64,000 nt of DNA from positions 558,001 to 622,000 of the forward strand of contig NZ_LJGT01000037.1 in NCBI RefSeq assembly GCF_001751365.1, in the 5' to 3' direction. Positions 16,496-26,095 of the stretch are shown piece after piece (position 1 is the stretch's first letter; each line of letters opens with the position of its first letter). A program made the position numbers and the translations under genes. The stretch comes from Streptomyces abyssalis (GTDB lineage Bacteria; Actinomycetota; Actinomycetes; Streptomycetales; Streptomycetaceae). The notes under the pieces are model-generated. The model had not been told where the DNA came from. It saw nothing but the letters and a program-made list of their open reading frames with translations, and did not search any database.

Positions 16496-17872
16496 GTGAC
16501 CGCCGACAACGAGCCCGGCTCTGCCGCCGCACCGGCACAGCCACGCAAGGCCGCCATAGCTGCCGCGGTCGGCAGCGCGCTGGAGTACTACGACTTCTTC
16601 ATCTACGGCAGCGCCGCCGCGCTGATCTTCCCGGAGATCTTCTTCGACGACTCGGACCCCGCCGACGCCACCCTGCTCTCCCTGGCCACCTTCGGCGTCG
16701 CCTACGCCGTCCGCCCCCTGGGCGCCCTGTTGCTCGGGCACATGGGGGACCGCTTCGGGCGGAAGAAGATCATGCTCTTCACGCTGCTCCTGATGGGCGT
16801 GGCGACCTTCCTCATCGGCTGTCTGCCCACCCGAGGCCAGATCGGCGCCGCCGCGCCCGCCCTGCTGGTGCTGCTGCGCGTCATGCAGGGCCTGTCGGCC
16901 GCCGGCGAGCAGGCCAGCGCCAACTCCATGAGCCTGGAACACGCACCACCGCACAGGCGCGGCTGGTTCACCAGCTTCACGCTGGGCGGGACCCAGGCGG
17001 GACAGCTCCTGGCGACCCTCGCCTTCATCCCCGTGGCGGCGCTTCCGGAGGAGCAGATGCTCAGCTGGGGATGGCGCATCCCCTTCCTGCTGAGCGCCGT
17101 GGTGGCCTTCATCGGGTACTTCATCCGGCGGACCCTGCACGAGACGCCCGAGTTCACGAAGGCGGCGGCGGCCGGCGAGGTGCCGAAGCTGCCGCTGGTG
17201 ACGCTGGTGCGCGCGCACTGGCCGGCGGTACTGCGGGTCGTCAGCGGTGCGCTGGTCGCCTCCGTCAGCACGATCTTCACGGTCTGGGCGCTGTCGTACG
17301 CGACGAGCGACGCGGTCGGCATGGACCGTTCCGGAATGCTCTGGGTCGGCGCGCTCGCGAATGTCGCCGCGCTGGGAGCCATTCCCCTGTGGGCGAGGCT
17401 GTCCGACAAGGCCGGCCGCAGGCCCGTCTTCCTCCTGGGGGCGGCCGGCAGCGCGGTGACGATGTTCCTGTACCTGTGGGCGATCTCCTCGGGCAACTAC
17501 CCGCTGACGCTGCTGACCGGGATCCTCTGCTTCGGCATCGTCTACAGCGCCGCCAACGGCGTCTGGCCCTCCTTCTACGGGGAGATGTTCCCGACGTCCG
17601 TGCGGCTGTCCGGTATGGCGGTCGGCACCCAGATCGGCTTCGCCATCTCCGGATTCGCCGTGACGTTCGCGGCCGCCATCGCGGGGCCCGAAGGCGACGG
17701 CTGGGCCCGGGTCGCGCTGTTCACCGCCGCACTGTGTGTGCCGCCGGTGCTGGCCGCGCTCTTCTCGCGGGAGACCGCGCACGTCCCCACCGAAGAACTC
17801 GGGTTGCCCGCGGACCGGAGCGCCGCCGGGCCGGCGGGCGACGTGCCCCGGCGGGCGGCCGAGCGCGCCTGA
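16496..17872 (+). CDS. MFS transporter, metabolite:H+ symporter (MHS) family, shikimate-type
   Basis: A 458-residue protein with twelve predicted membrane helices. MHS hallmarks are the opening SALEYYDFFIYGSAAALIFP, the loop GHMGDRFGRKKIML between helices 2 and 3, and RGWFTSFTLGGTQAGQLLA. The family includes ShiA (shikimate) and other carboxylate:proton symporters. Next to a QsuD-like dehydrogenase and dehydroquinase, quinate or shikimate uptake is the best guess. It starts with GTG at 16496 after GAAGGAG. No dehydroshikimate dehydratase, needed for entry to protocatechuate, is present in the window. Confidence 0.85.
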   Translation: MTADNEPGSAAAPAQPRKAAIAAAVGSALEYYDFFIYGSAAALIFPEIFFDDSDPADATLLSLATFGVAYAVRPLGALLLGHMGDRFGRKKIMLFTLLLMGVATFLIGCLPTRGQIGAAAPALLVLLRVMQGLSAAGEQASANSMSLEHAPPHRRGWFTSFTLGGTQAGQLLATLAFIPVAALPEEQMLSWGWRIPFLLSAVVAFIGYFIRRTLHETPEFTKAAAAGEVPKLPLVTLVRAHWPAVLRVVSGALVASVSTIFTVWALSYATSDAVGMDRSGMLWVGALANVAALGAIPLWARLSDKAGRRPVFLLGAAGSAVTMFLYLWAISSGNYPLTLLTGILCFGIVYSAANGVWPSFYGEMFPTSVRLSGMAVGTQIGFAISGFAVTFAAAIAGPEGDGWARVALFTAALCVPPVLAALFSRETAHVPTEELGLPADRSAAGPAGDVPRRAAERA

Positions 17873-17894
17873 CAGGCAGTCACGGAGAGGCTTT

Positions 17895-17984
17895 CGGGGC
17901 GGGCCCCGGAGGTGCCCGCCCCGGGCCCGTCCCCGCAGGACTTCGCGAGGCGTCCGGCCGACCCCGTTCGCCGGACGCCTCGCG
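17895..17984 (+). terminator. Tandem terminators after the MHS transporter
   Basis: First stem: CGGGGCGGG (17895-17903) with CCCGCCCCG (17915-17923). Second: CGCGAGGCGTCCGGC (17944-17958) with its exact complement GCCGGACGCCTCGCG (17970-17984), a 15-pair stem with an 11-base loop. They isolate the methyltransferase gene that starts at 18009. Confidence 0.85.
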
Positions 17985-18008
17985 GGTTCCGTGCGCCAGA
18001 ATGGGCGC

Positions 18009-18812
18009 ATGACTACCCACGACACCGGTCACGGCTACCTGCTGGACAACCGGCAGCAGGAGGCAGGCACCCGCTTCAGGGCCCTCAGCGAACTGCTGGA
18101 CCCCGTGACCTTCCGGCACGTGGACGAGATCGGGGTCACCGCCGGCATGCGGTGCTGGGAGGTCGGCGCCGGGGGACCGTCCGTGCCTCTCGGCCTGGCC
18201 GAGCGCGTCGGCCCTGCCGGGACGGTGGTCGCCACCGACATCGACGTGTCCTGGACCCGGGATGTGGCCGGCGACGTGGTCGAGGTGCTGCAACACGACG
18301 TGGCGGCCGACCCGCCGCCGCCCGGCGGCTTCGACCTCGTGCACGCGCGCCTGGTCCTGCTGCATGTGACCGACCGTGCCGAGGCGCTGCGCCGCATGGT
18401 GGGAGCGCTGAGGCCCGGTGGGAGCCTGCTGCTGGAAGAGGCCGACCCCGAGTTGCAGCCTCTGCTCTGTCCGGAGGAGTCGGGCCCCGCGCAGCAGCTG
18501 GCGAACCGGCTGCGGTCCGGCTTCCGCAGCCTGATGGCGGGGCGCGGCGCGGACCTCGCATACGGGCGGACGCTGCCCAGGCTCCTGCGCGAGGCAGGTC
18601 TGGACGACGTGCGTGCGGACGCCTACTTCCCGATCACCGCCCCTGCCTGTGCCGTTCTGGAGACGGCCACCGTGCAGCAGATCCGCCGCGGCCTGGTCAC
18701 GGAGGGAATCGCGACCGACGATGAGATCGACCGTCACCTCGGGAACGTGGCAGGCGGGGGCCTCGACCTGGCCACGGCACCGATGATCTCCGCATGGGGC
18801 CGCCGTACGTGA
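18009..18812 (+). CDS. Class I SAM-dependent methyltransferase
   Basis: A 267-residue Rossmann-fold methyltransferase. The SAM-binding motif I is WEVGAGGPSVPLGLAERV near residue 47; the acidic end of strand 2 is VVATDID; motif IV FDLVHARLVLLHV and the post-motif ALRPGGSLLLEE are clear. Such proteins methylate small molecules; no substrate is evident. It is isolated by strong terminators upstream and is convergent with the response regulator gene. The start codon is taken as the ATG at 18009, only 25 bases after the terminator stem, so the transcript may have a very short leader. Confidence 0.82.
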   Translation: MTTHDTGHGYLLDNRQQEAGTRFRALSELLDPVTFRHVDEIGVTAGMRCWEVGAGGPSVPLGLAERVGPAGTVVATDIDVSWTRDVAGDVVEVLQHDVAADPPPPGGFDLVHARLVLLHVTDRAEALRRMVGALRPGGSLLLEEADPELQPLLCPEESGPAQQLANRLRSGFRSLMAGRGADLAYGRTLPRLLREAGLDDVRADAYFPITAPACAVLETATVQQIRRGLVTEGIATDDEIDRHLGNVAGGGLDLATAPMISAWGRRT

Positions 18813-18861
18813 GGTGACGGCGACCGCCCCGCCTTCTTGAAGCGCGGGAGCGGGAACCACC

Positions 18862-19572
18862 TCAGGCGCCGCTGTCACCCGCCCCGAGCCGGCGTACGGC
18901 TGATTCCAACTCGGCGATGCGGTTGGAGAGTTCGGGCTCTTCGGACGTCTCACGCTCGCGCAGCATCATCTCGATCTGCACGAGCCGCTCGGTGATCTCC
19001 GCGAGCTGCTCCGCGCCGCCCTTGCCGGCACCCATGCCGTCCTCCCGGCCCGCCCCCGACCAGGTCCCCTCCAGCGGCCCCTCCGCGGCCGCGCCGCCGG
19101 GGCCCCCGGAGCGGGGCGAGTGCTCGGCGACCAGGAGACGGCGCAACTGCTCGGCCTGGACGGCGAGTTGCCGGTTCTTGCGGTCCAGGTCGAGGAAGAC
19201 GTTGACCTTCGTGCGCAGCACCCACGGGTCGATGGGCTTGGAGAGGAAGTCGGCCGCGCCCAGCGCGTAGCCGCGGTAGGCGTAGTCGGCGTCCACGTCG
19301 GTGCCGGTCAGCAGGATGATCGGCACGTCCTTCGTCTGGTCGAGACGCTTGATGTTGCTCGCGGTCTCGAAGCCGTCCATCCCGGGCATCAGGACGTCGA
19401 GGAGCACGACCGCGAAGTCCTGCCGGAGCATCGCCTTCAGCGCGTCCTCACCCGAGCGCGCGGTCACCAACTGCTGGTCCAGGGGCCCGAGTACGGCCTC
19501 CAGCGCGATGAGGTTCTCCTCCATGTCGTCGACGATGAGGATGCTCGACCTGTCGGGCGCCGGGGCACTCAT
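18862..19572 (-). CDS. osaB: Response regulator with C-terminal coiled coil (OsaB-like)
   Basis: A 236-residue protein. Residues 10-130 are a receiver domain with acidic pocket Asp15-Asp16, phospho-acceptor Asp59 in VVLLDVLMPGMDG, Thr90 and Lys112. There is no DNA-binding domain. The tail has two likely coiled-coil segments (about 130-150 and 185-230) around a Gly-rich linker. It begins four bases inside the end of the hybrid kinase gene. The arrangement matches, from memory, OsaB beside OsaA in S. coelicolor, a regulator needed for osmotic adaptation. It probably acts by protein-protein contact. The symbol rests on architecture and gene order only. Confidence 0.75.
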   Translation of the reverse strand: MSAPAPDRSSILIVDDMEENLIALEAVLGPLDQQLVTARSGEDALKAMLRQDFAVVLLDVLMPGMDGFETASNIKRLDQTKDVPIILLTGTDVDADYAYRGYALGAADFLSKPIDPWVLRTKVNVFLDLDRKNRQLAVQAEQLRRLLVAEHSPRSGGPGGAAAEGPLEGTWSGAGREDGMGAGKGGAEQLAEITERLVQIEMMLRERETSEEPELSNRIAELESAVRRLGAGDSGA

Positions 19573-22500
19573 GTCGTCGGTCCCGGCGGCTCGGCTTCGG
19601 CGTCGTCTCCGGGCGGACCGCTGTGGTGCTCACGCCCCCCGCTGCCGTCCGGCGAGGCGGTGGCGTGCGGTTCGCCGGTTCCGGGCGGTGCCGGCGCGGG
19701 CTGCGCCGGTGCGGACTCGGACGGACCGGGCTGTGCCGGACCGGGGTTGCCGGGCTGGCCGGGCTGTGCCGTCCCGCGCTGTGCCGTCCCGGGCTGTGCG
19801 GGCGTGCCCGTCCCGGCTGCCGCGGGGGCGGCGCCGTCTCCTCCCTCACCGGCCTTCGCGCTGCCGCCCTGGGTGAGCAGGTCGTACATGGACTGCAGCA
19901 GCTCGTCCAGGTCGACCGGCTTGGCGACGTACAGGTCGGCGCCGCTGTCGAGGGCCTTCCGGCTGTCGCCGGACATGGCTTTGGCGGTGAGCGCGATGAC
20001 GGGCAGACCCGCCAGGCGCGGCGTGTGCCGGATGGTCCGGATCGCCTCGTACCCGTTCATCTCCGGCATCATGATGTCCATCAGGACCATCGACACCTCG
20101 GGGGAGCGGTCCAGCACGTCGAGACCCTCGCGGCCGTTCTCGGCGTACTTCACGGAGATGCCGACGCGGCCCAGGACGTGAGTGAGCGCGAAGACGTTGC
20201 GGATGTCGTCGTCGACGATGAGCACGTGCGTCCCCGCCAGGACCTGGCCCCGCGGCCCGCTCAGCCACTGCTTCAGCTGCGTCGTCTCCGGCCAGGCGTC
20301 CTCGTGGCCCTCGGCCGCCGTACGCGGCTCGGCCTCCGCGGGCCGCTCGGGACCCACCGGCTCGACCTGCGGTGACGGCGCGGACGGCGCGGGGGCGCCC
20401 TCGGATGCCTCGGGCCACGCCGCGGCGGTGGGCTCCGCAGGCGCTCCGGACGCCGGCGGCTCCGCGGTCGTGGCGGCGCCCGCGGGTCCGAGCGGCTCGG
20501 GCTCGGGCAGCGCCGCGGGCGGCGGCGGTGGCGCCGGCGCGGCGGGGCCCCCGCCTTCGGAGTCGCGGCTGCTGACCCTGGGGGTGGCCGTGGCGGGCAC
20601 CGGGGCGGCGGAAGGAGCGCTGCCCGGATAGACCGCCGGAATGTAGAGCGTGAAGCGCGAGCCCACGCCCTCCTCGCTCGCGACGTCGATGCGGCCGCCC
20701 AGCAGGCCGGCGATCTCCCGGCTGATGGACAGGCCGAGGCCGGTGCCGCCGTAGCGGCGGTTCGTGGTGCCGTCGGACTGCTGGAACGCCTCGAAGATCA
20801 CCGCGAGCTTGTCCGGAGGGATGCCGCTGCCGGTGTCCTTGACGGAGAAGGCGAGCACCGTCTCCGCGTCCCGCAGCGTCGGCTCGTCGAACTCCATGTC
20901 CGTGGTCCGCTCCACGCGCAGTTCGATGCCGCCGCTGGCGGTGAACTTCACGGCATTGGAGAGGAGGTTGCGCAGCACCTGCTGGATGCGCTGCTCGTCG
21001 GAGTACAGCTCGCGCGGCACGTTCTCGCCGACGGCGATCTCGAAGGCGAGCCCGCGGTCGATGGTCATCGGACGGAACGTCGCGTGCACGTAGTCCAGCA
21101 GCTTCGTCAGCGGCAGCTTCCGCGGCCGCACGTCCATCCGTCCGGCCTCGACCTTGGACAGGTCCAGGATGTCGTTGATCAGCTGCAGCAGGTCGGAGCC
21201 CGAACGGTAGATCGTGGTGGCGAAGTCCACCTCCTGCTCGGAGAGCCGCCCGTCGGGGTTGTCGGCCAGCAGCCGCGCGAGGATCAGCAGCGAGTTCAGG
21301 GGCGTACGCAGCTCGTGCGACATGTTCGCCAGGAACTCCGACTTGTACTGCGAGGACGTGGCGAGCAGCGCTGCCTTGTCCTCCAGTTCGGCGTTGGTGC
21401 GCTGCAGCTCGTCCGAGCGCTGGCGCAGCTCCTTGGTCAGCCGCTGGGACTCCGAGAGCAGCACCTCAGTACGGGCGTTGGCGAGGATGGTGTTGATCGA
21501 GACGCCGATGGTGTGCACGAACTGGTCGATGAAGGTCAGGTAGATCTCGTTGAACTTGCTGAACGAGGCGACCTCGATCACGCCGAGCGCCCGGTCCTCG
21601 AATAGGATCGGCAGGATGAGGATGTTCGCGGCGGGCGCGGAGCCCAGCCCCGACTCCACCCTCACGTAGTCCGGAGGGGCGTCCTCGATGAGGATGCGCT
21701 TCTTCTCCGAGACCGCCTGGGCGAGCAGCCCCCGCAGCGGGGAGTCGGGCGACCCGGTGTCGTCGCTTCCGCTCGTGCCGTAGCCGGCGATGAACTCCAG
21801 CTCCTCGCCCGGCCTCCCGCCGGCGCCGACCAGGAAGAAGGCCCCTGCCTGCGCGTTCACCAGCGGCGTGAGCTCCCGGAGGATCAGGTCGGCGACCTCC
21901 ACCAGATCGCGCTGGCCCTGCATCAGACCGGCGATGCGGGTGAGGTTGGACTCCAGCCAGTCCTTTGTACGGGTGGTCTCGCGCAGGTTGGCCACCATCA
22001 CGTTGATGTTGTCCTTGAGCTCGGCGACCTCGCCCCGGGCGTCGACGGCGATGGAGCGCGACATGTCGCCCTGCGTGACGGCGCTGGCGACCTCGGCGAT
22101 CGCGCGGACCTGGGTCGTCAGATTTCCGGCGAGTTCGTTGACGCTGGTCGTCAGTCCCTTCCAGGTGCCGTAGACGCCCTCGACGCGGGCCTGCCCGCCC
22201 AGCTGTCCTTCGCTGCCGACTTCGCGTGCGACGCGGGTGACCTCGGCGGAGAAGGAGGAGAGCGTGTCGACCATGGTGTTGAGGGTCGTCTTCAGCTCCA
22301 GGAACTCCCCGCGTGCGTCGACGTCGATCTTCTTGGAGAGGTCGCCGTTGGCGACGGCCGTGGCGACCTGGGCGATGTTACGTACCTGCGAAGTCAGGTT
22401 CGTCGTCATGAAGTTGACGTTGTCGGTGAGGTCCTTCCACACGCCGGAGACACCGTGTACCTGTGCGCGGCCGCCGAGGTTGCCCTCGGTGCCGACCTCA

Positions 22501-24113
22501 CGCGCGACGCGGGTGACCTCGTCGGAGAACGCACGCAGCTGGCTGACCATCGTGTTGACGGTGTCCTTCAGCTCCAGGATCTCGCCGCGTGCGTCGACGT
22601 CGATCTTCTTGGAGAGGTCGCCGTTGGCGACGGCCGTGGTCACCTGGGCGATGCTGCGTACCTGCGAAGTCAGGTTCAGCGCCATGGAGTTGACGCTGTC
22701 GGTCAGGTCCTCCCAGACGCCGGAGACGTCCCGCACCTGCGCCTGGCGGCCCAGGTTGCCTTCGGTGCCGACTTCGCGTGCGACGCGGGTGACTTCGTCG
22801 GCGAAGGCGGAGAGCTGGTCGACCATCGTGTTGAGGGTGGTCTTCAGCTGGAGGATCTCGCCCTTGGCGTCGACGGTGATCTTCTGGCTGAGGTCGCCGT
22901 CCGCGACGGCGGTGGCGACCTGGGCGATGCTGCGTACCTGCGAAGTCAGGTTGGACGCCATGATGTTGACGTTGTCGGTCAGGTCCCGCCATACGCCCGA
23001 GACGCCCCGCACCTCGGCCTGTCCGCCGAGGTTGCCTTCGGTGCCGACTTCGCGTGCGACGCGGGTGACTTCGTCGGCGAAGGCGGAGAGCTGGTCGACG
23101 GTCGTGTTCACCGTGCCCATGAGCTGGAGGATCTCGCCCTTGGCGTCGACGGTGATCTTCTGGCTGAGGTCGCCCTGTGCGACGGCCGCGGAGACCTGCG
23201 CGATGTTCCGTACCTGCGAAGTCAGGTTGGACGCCATGATGTTGACGTTGTCGGTCAGGTCCCGCCAGACCCCGGAGAGGCCCCGCACCTCGGCCTGTCC
23301 GCCGAGGCTTCCTTCGGTGCCGACTTCGCGTGCGACGCGGGTGACCTCGTCGGCGAAGGCGGAGAGCTGGTCGACCATCGTGTTCACGGTGAGCTTCAGC
23401 TCCAGCAGCTCACCCGAGGTCTCGACCGTCACCTTCTGCGTCAGGTCGCCGCGGGCCACCGCCGTCGTCACACCGGCGATGTCGCGCACCTGCTCGGTGA
23501 GGTTCTCGGCCATGGTGTTGATGGCCGCGGTCACCCGCCGCCAGTCGCCGGAGAGCTCGCCCACATCCGCACGTCCGGCGAGGTTGCCCTCCGTGCCCAC
23601 TTCCCGGGCGACCCTGGTGACCTCCCCGGTGAACTTGGACAGCTCGTCCACGAGACGGCTGAGGCCGTTGTCCAGACGGCCGAGCTCCCCCTCGGCCACA
23701 TGGTGGCTGCCCTCGAAGCGCTCCAGATGCTGGGTGAGATCACCGTCGGCCACGGCTTCCAGCACCCGCGATGTCTTCATCAACGGTTCCGACAAGGCCG
23801 CGATCAGCTGGTTCGCCTCGTCGACTCCGGTGGCCCAGGCGCCCTGGCCGGGGCTCGCGGAGATCCGCTCGTCGAGCCGGCCCTCCTTGGCCACCTGACG
23901 GCGGACCCGGTGCAGCTCACCGGCCAGGTGCTCGTTCCGCGCGGCTATCTGGTTGAACGCCCCGGCGAGCTCGCCCAGCACTCCCTCGCTCTCTGTCGCC
24001 GCACGCACGGAGAAGTCGCCGTCGCTCAGTGACCGCATGGCTCCCAGCAGTGGACGCAGCTCCGCCTCGCGCACCGACCGGCCCTGGGGGTCGTCCATGG
24101 CATCCCATCCCAA
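19569..24113 (-). CDS. osaA: Soluble multi-HAMP hybrid histidine kinase (OsaA-like)
   Basis: A 1514-residue cytoplasmic kinase with no membrane segment. Residues 1-160 are HAMP-like helices. Residues 165-715 hold six near-identical 92-residue HAMP repeats, each opening [13 protein letters not shown] domain spans about 730-880. The dimerisation domain has phospho-acceptor His933 in [10 protein letters not shown], and the ATPase domain shows [16 protein letters not shown] and [10 protein letters not shown] Pro/Ala-rich linker leads to a receiver with Asp1346 in [12 protein letters not shown] 55-residue Pro/Gly/Ala-rich tail ends the protein. The tandem HAMP array resembles fungal Nik1 osmosensors and S. 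coelicolor OsaA. An ATG 15 bases downstream is an alternative start. Confidence 0.85.
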   Translation of the reverse strand: MGWDAMDDPQGRSVREAELRPLLGAMRSLSDGDFSVRAATESEGVLGELAGAFNQIAARNEHLAGELHRVRRQVAKEGRLDERISASPGQGAWATGVDEANQLIAALSEPLMKTSRVLEAVADGDLTQHLERFEGSHHVAEGELGRLDNGLSRLVDELSKFTGEVTRVAREVGTEGNLAGRADVGELSGDWRRVTAAINTMAENLTEQVRDIAGVTTAVARGDLTQKVTVETSGELLELKLTVNTMVDQLSAFADEVTRVAREVGTEGSLGGQAEVRGLSGVWRDLTDNVNIMASNLTSQVRNIAQVSAAVAQGDLSQKITVDAKGEILQLMGTVNTTVDQLSAFADEVTRVAREVGTEGNLGGQAEVRGVSGVWRDLTDNVNIMASNLTSQVRSIAQVATAVADGDLSQKITVDAKGEILQLKTTLNTMVDQLSAFADEVTRVAREVGTEGNLGRQAQVRDVSGVWEDLTDSVNSMALNLTSQVRSIAQVTTAVANGDLSKKIDVDARGEILELKDTVNTMVSQLRAFSDEVTRVAREVGTEGNLGGRAQVHGVSGVWKDLTDNVNFMTTNLTSQVRNIAQVATAVANGDLSKKIDVDARGEFLELKTTLNTMVDTLSSFSAEVTRVAREVGSEGQLGGQARVEGVYGTWKGLTTSVNELAGNLTTQVRAIAEVASAVTQGDMSRSIAVDARGEVAELKDNINVMVANLRETTRTKDWLESNLTRIAGLMQGQRDLVEVADLILRELTPLVNAQAGAFFLVGAGGRPGEELEFIAGYGTSGSDDTGSPDSPLRGLLAQAVSEKKRILIEDAPPDYVRVESGLGSAPAANILILPILFEDRALGVIEVASFSKFNEIYLTFIDQFVHTIGVSINTILANARTEVLLSESQRLTKELRQRSDELQRTNAELEDKAALLATSSQYKSEFLANMSHELRTPLNSLLILARLLADNPDGRLSEQEVDFATTIYRSGSDLLQLINDILDLSKVEAGRMDVRPRKLPLTKLLDYVHATFRPMTIDRGLAFEIAVGENVPRELYSDEQRIQQVLRNLLSNAVKFTASGGIELRVERTTDMEFDEPTLRDAETVLAFSVKDTGSGIPPDKLAVIFEAFQQSDGTTNRRYGGTGLGLSISREIAGLLGGRIDVASEEGVGSRFTLYIPAVYPGSAPSAAPVPATATPRVSSRDSEGGGPAAPAPPPPPAALPEPEPLGPAGAATTAEPPASGAPAEPTAAAWPEASEGAPAPSAPSPQVEPVGPERPAEAEPRTAAEGHEDAWPETTQLKQWLSGPRGQVLAGTHVLIVDDDIRNVFALTHVLGRVGISVKYAENGREGLDVLDRSPEVSMVLMDIMMPEMNGYEAIRTIRHTPRLAGLPVIALTAKAMSGDSRKALDSGADLYVAKPVDLDELLQSMYDLLTQGGSAKAGEGGDGAAPAAAGTGTPAQPGTAQRGTAQPGQPGNPGPAQPGPSESAPAQPAPAPPGTGEPHATASPDGSGGREHHSGPPGDDAEAEPPGPTT
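21966..23621 (-). repeat. Six 276-bp tandem HAMP-coding repeats
   Basis: Six consecutive units of 276 bp each encode a 92-residue HAMP pair, with the VTRVAREVG starts at residues 165, 257, 349, 441, 533 and 625. The central four are the most alike in protein and in DNA, which would allow unit gain or loss by recombination. Confidence 0.85.
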
Positions 24114-24129
24114 GCATCCTGGATGTGTA

Positions 24130-24168
24130 GCTTTATCCTATTGTAGAGGCTTTATCGCCATGACATCC
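24130..24168 (-). promoter_or_regulatory. Promoter region of the hybrid kinase operon
   Basis: On the minus strand TACAAT (24145-24140) is a near-consensus -10, with a weak -35 GGATGT (24168-24163) 17 bases before it. Transcription would start about 20 bases before the kinase ATG. A direct repeat GCTTTATC (24130-24137 and 24149-24156) overlaps it, in an unusually AT-rich 71-nt divergent region shared with the phosphatase gene. Confidence 0.45.
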
Positions 24169-24184
24169 GAGTCAGGAGAGGCTT

Positions 24185-26050
24185 GTGCGACTGCCGTCCG
24201 CCGGCCTGAGCGATCCCGCGTCGCGGAGGGCCCTGCCCACAAGTCAGCTCGCACCCTCCACCGCTCGCGCGCTCGTACGCTCGGAGATCGACAAGTGGGC
24301 GCGCTCGAGCGTCACGCCGGTGCGGCTGACCGAGCGGCTGGCTGACGACGCGGAGCTCCTCGTCAGCGAGCTCGTCACCAACGCCCTCATGCACGCGGGC
24401 ACCCGGATCGAAGTGGTCTGCGGCGTCGAGACGGTGCCGGCCCCGTCCGGCGCCACCTCCTCGCAGACGGTCCCTGAGGCCGCCGACGGCCCGGGCGCCG
24501 CCGACCAGGACGAGGGCCCGGTGGACATCGCCGCCGTACTGGTCGAGGTGGCCGACAGACAGCCCACCGGCCGGGTCACCGGGGACGCGGCCTCACGGCG
24601 CAGCGGACGGGGCCTGGGGCTGCAGATCGTCGGGGCGCTGTGCGAGTCCTGGGGCGTGACCTACCGGCGTACCGAGAAGGTCGTCTGGTTCCGGCTGGCG
24701 GTCTCCGAGATGGTGCCCAAGCCGTCCGGGTCGCTCAGCGAATCGATGCACCGCGAGCTGGACGCCGCCGAGGTCTTCTCCTCCTCGCCGCAGGCCGACC
24801 GCCGCCGCAGCGCCGAGTGGGCCGATCGCGGCGGAGCGTTCCTGGCCGAGGCCAGTGAGCTTCTGTCCGGTCAGCTCGACGAGGACATGGTCGCCGCGCT
24901 GGCCGGCCAGCTGCTGGTGCCGCGGCTGGCCGACTGGTGCGCGGTATGGCTGACCACGGAGAGCGGCGCGATGCGCCTCTCCCGCGTCTGGCACTCCGAC
25001 GAGCGGAAGGTGGACGCGCTCCGCTACGCCCTCGAAGCGGATCCGCCCCCGGTCGGCCTGCGGACGGTGGGCATTCCCTGGCCCTGGCCGGAGAGCGCCG
25101 ACGGATCCGGGAGGGGCGGCTCGGCGCTCGCGTTCTCCCTGGTCTCCGGCGGGACCTGCCTGGGCTCGCTCGTCATCGGACGGGCCGGGCCGACGGAGAT
25201 GACCGACTCCGTGGCGCGCACCGTCGAGGACGTCGCGCGCCGGGTGGCGCAGGCGGTGGTCACGGCCCGCCAGTACACACGTCAGACCAGCATCAGCCGC
25301 GCGCTCCAGCGCAGGCAGCTGCCGCCGTCGCTCGCCAGCCTGCCGGGCGTGGAGACGGCGATCGTCTACGAGCCGCACGCCATGGGCCAGACCGTCGGCG
25401 GCGACTTCTACGACCTCTTCCCCATGGGCGACAACCGCTGGTCCTTCCTCCTCGGGGACGTGCAGGGCAAGGACCCCGAGGCGATGTCGGTCACGGGCCT
25501 GACCCGGCACCTGGTGCGGCTGCTCGCCCGGGAGGGCCACGGCGTGGAATCCGTGCTGAGCCGGCTGAACGCCGCCATGGCGGAGGAGGGCGCCGAGGCC
25601 GTGGCGGTCGGCGGGGAGACCGCACAGCCGCGCTTTCTGAGCCTGGTCTACGGCGAGCTGGAGCCGGACCGGCAAGGGGGCGGCGCGCACTGCAGCATCG
25701 CCAGCGCCGGACACCCGCCTCCGCTGAAGCTGTCGGCGGACGGCGACGTGGTGGCGGTGGTGGAGTCGCAGATGCTGCTCGGCATCGACGAGGGCACCGA
25801 GTTCAGAGCCTTCGAGTTCGACCTGGCGCCGGGGGAGTCGCTGCTGTGCGTCACCGACGGAGTCACCGAACGGCGCAGCGGGCAGCGGCAGCTGGACGAC
25901 GACGACGGGCTGGCGGAGATCCTCGCCGGCTGCGTCGGCATGGGTGCCATGGCGGTGGCGGAACGGGTGCGTCAGTCGGCGCACGACTTCGGGCCGGAGC
26001 CGGTGGAGGACGACCTGGCGATTCTCGTGCTGCACGCGGTGGCCGCCTGA
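24185..26050 (+). CDS. RsbW-like ATPase / GAF / SpoIIE PP2C phosphatase (OsaC-like)
   Basis: A 621-residue multidomain regulator. Residues 20-175 are a GHKL ATPase of the anti-sigma-factor kinase type, with the N box SELVTNALMHAG and G box GRGLGLQIVGAL. Residues 210-365 resemble a GAF domain. Residues 390-620 are a SpoIIE-type PP2C phosphatase with metal-binding GGDFYD, then GDVQGKD, ASAGHPPPL and VTDGVTERR. One chain could thus phosphorylate and dephosphorylate anti-anti-sigma partners. Its position divergent from an OsaAB-like pair recalls OsaC, which modulates SigB in S. coelicolor. I recall OsaC being larger with PAS domains, so I give no symbol. The start is GTG at 24185 after GGAGAGG. 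Confidence 0.85.
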   Translation: MRLPSAGLSDPASRRALPTSQLAPSTARALVRSEIDKWARSSVTPVRLTERLADDAELLVSELVTNALMHAGTRIEVVCGVETVPAPSGATSSQTVPEAADGPGAADQDEGPVDIAAVLVEVADRQPTGRVTGDAASRRSGRGLGLQIVGALCESWGVTYRRTEKVVWFRLAVSEMVPKPSGSLSESMHRELDAAEVFSSSPQADRRRSAEWADRGGAFLAEASELLSGQLDEDMVAALAGQLLVPRLADWCAVWLTTESGAMRLSRVWHSDERKVDALRYALEADPPPVGLRTVGIPWPWPESADGSGRGGSALAFSLVSGGTCLGSLVIGRAGPTEMTDSVARTVEDVARRVAQAVVTARQYTRQTSISRALQRRQLPPSLASLPGVETAIVYEPHAMGQTVGGDFYDLFPMGDNRWSFLLGDVQGKDPEAMSVTGLTRHLVRLLAREGHGVESVLSRLNAAMAEEGAEAVAVGGETAQPRFLSLVYGELEPDRQGGGAHCSIASAGHPPPLKLSADGDVVAVVESQMLLGIDEGTEFRAFEFDLAPGESLLCVTDGVTERRSGQRQLDDDDGLAEILAGCVGMGAMAVAERVRQSAHDFGPEPVEDDLAILVLHAVAA

Positions 26051-26095
26051 CGGGCGGGCAGGGCGCGTGCGGGGGCTGCAGGCGGCGTGGTCAGG

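Noticed and set aside
22237..24032. Two long overlapping plus-strand frames (553 and 525 residues) opposite the hybrid kinase
   Set aside because: They are mirror images of the repeated HAMP codons on the other strand; the repeated sequence keeps antisense frames open. They have no ribosome site or family similarity.
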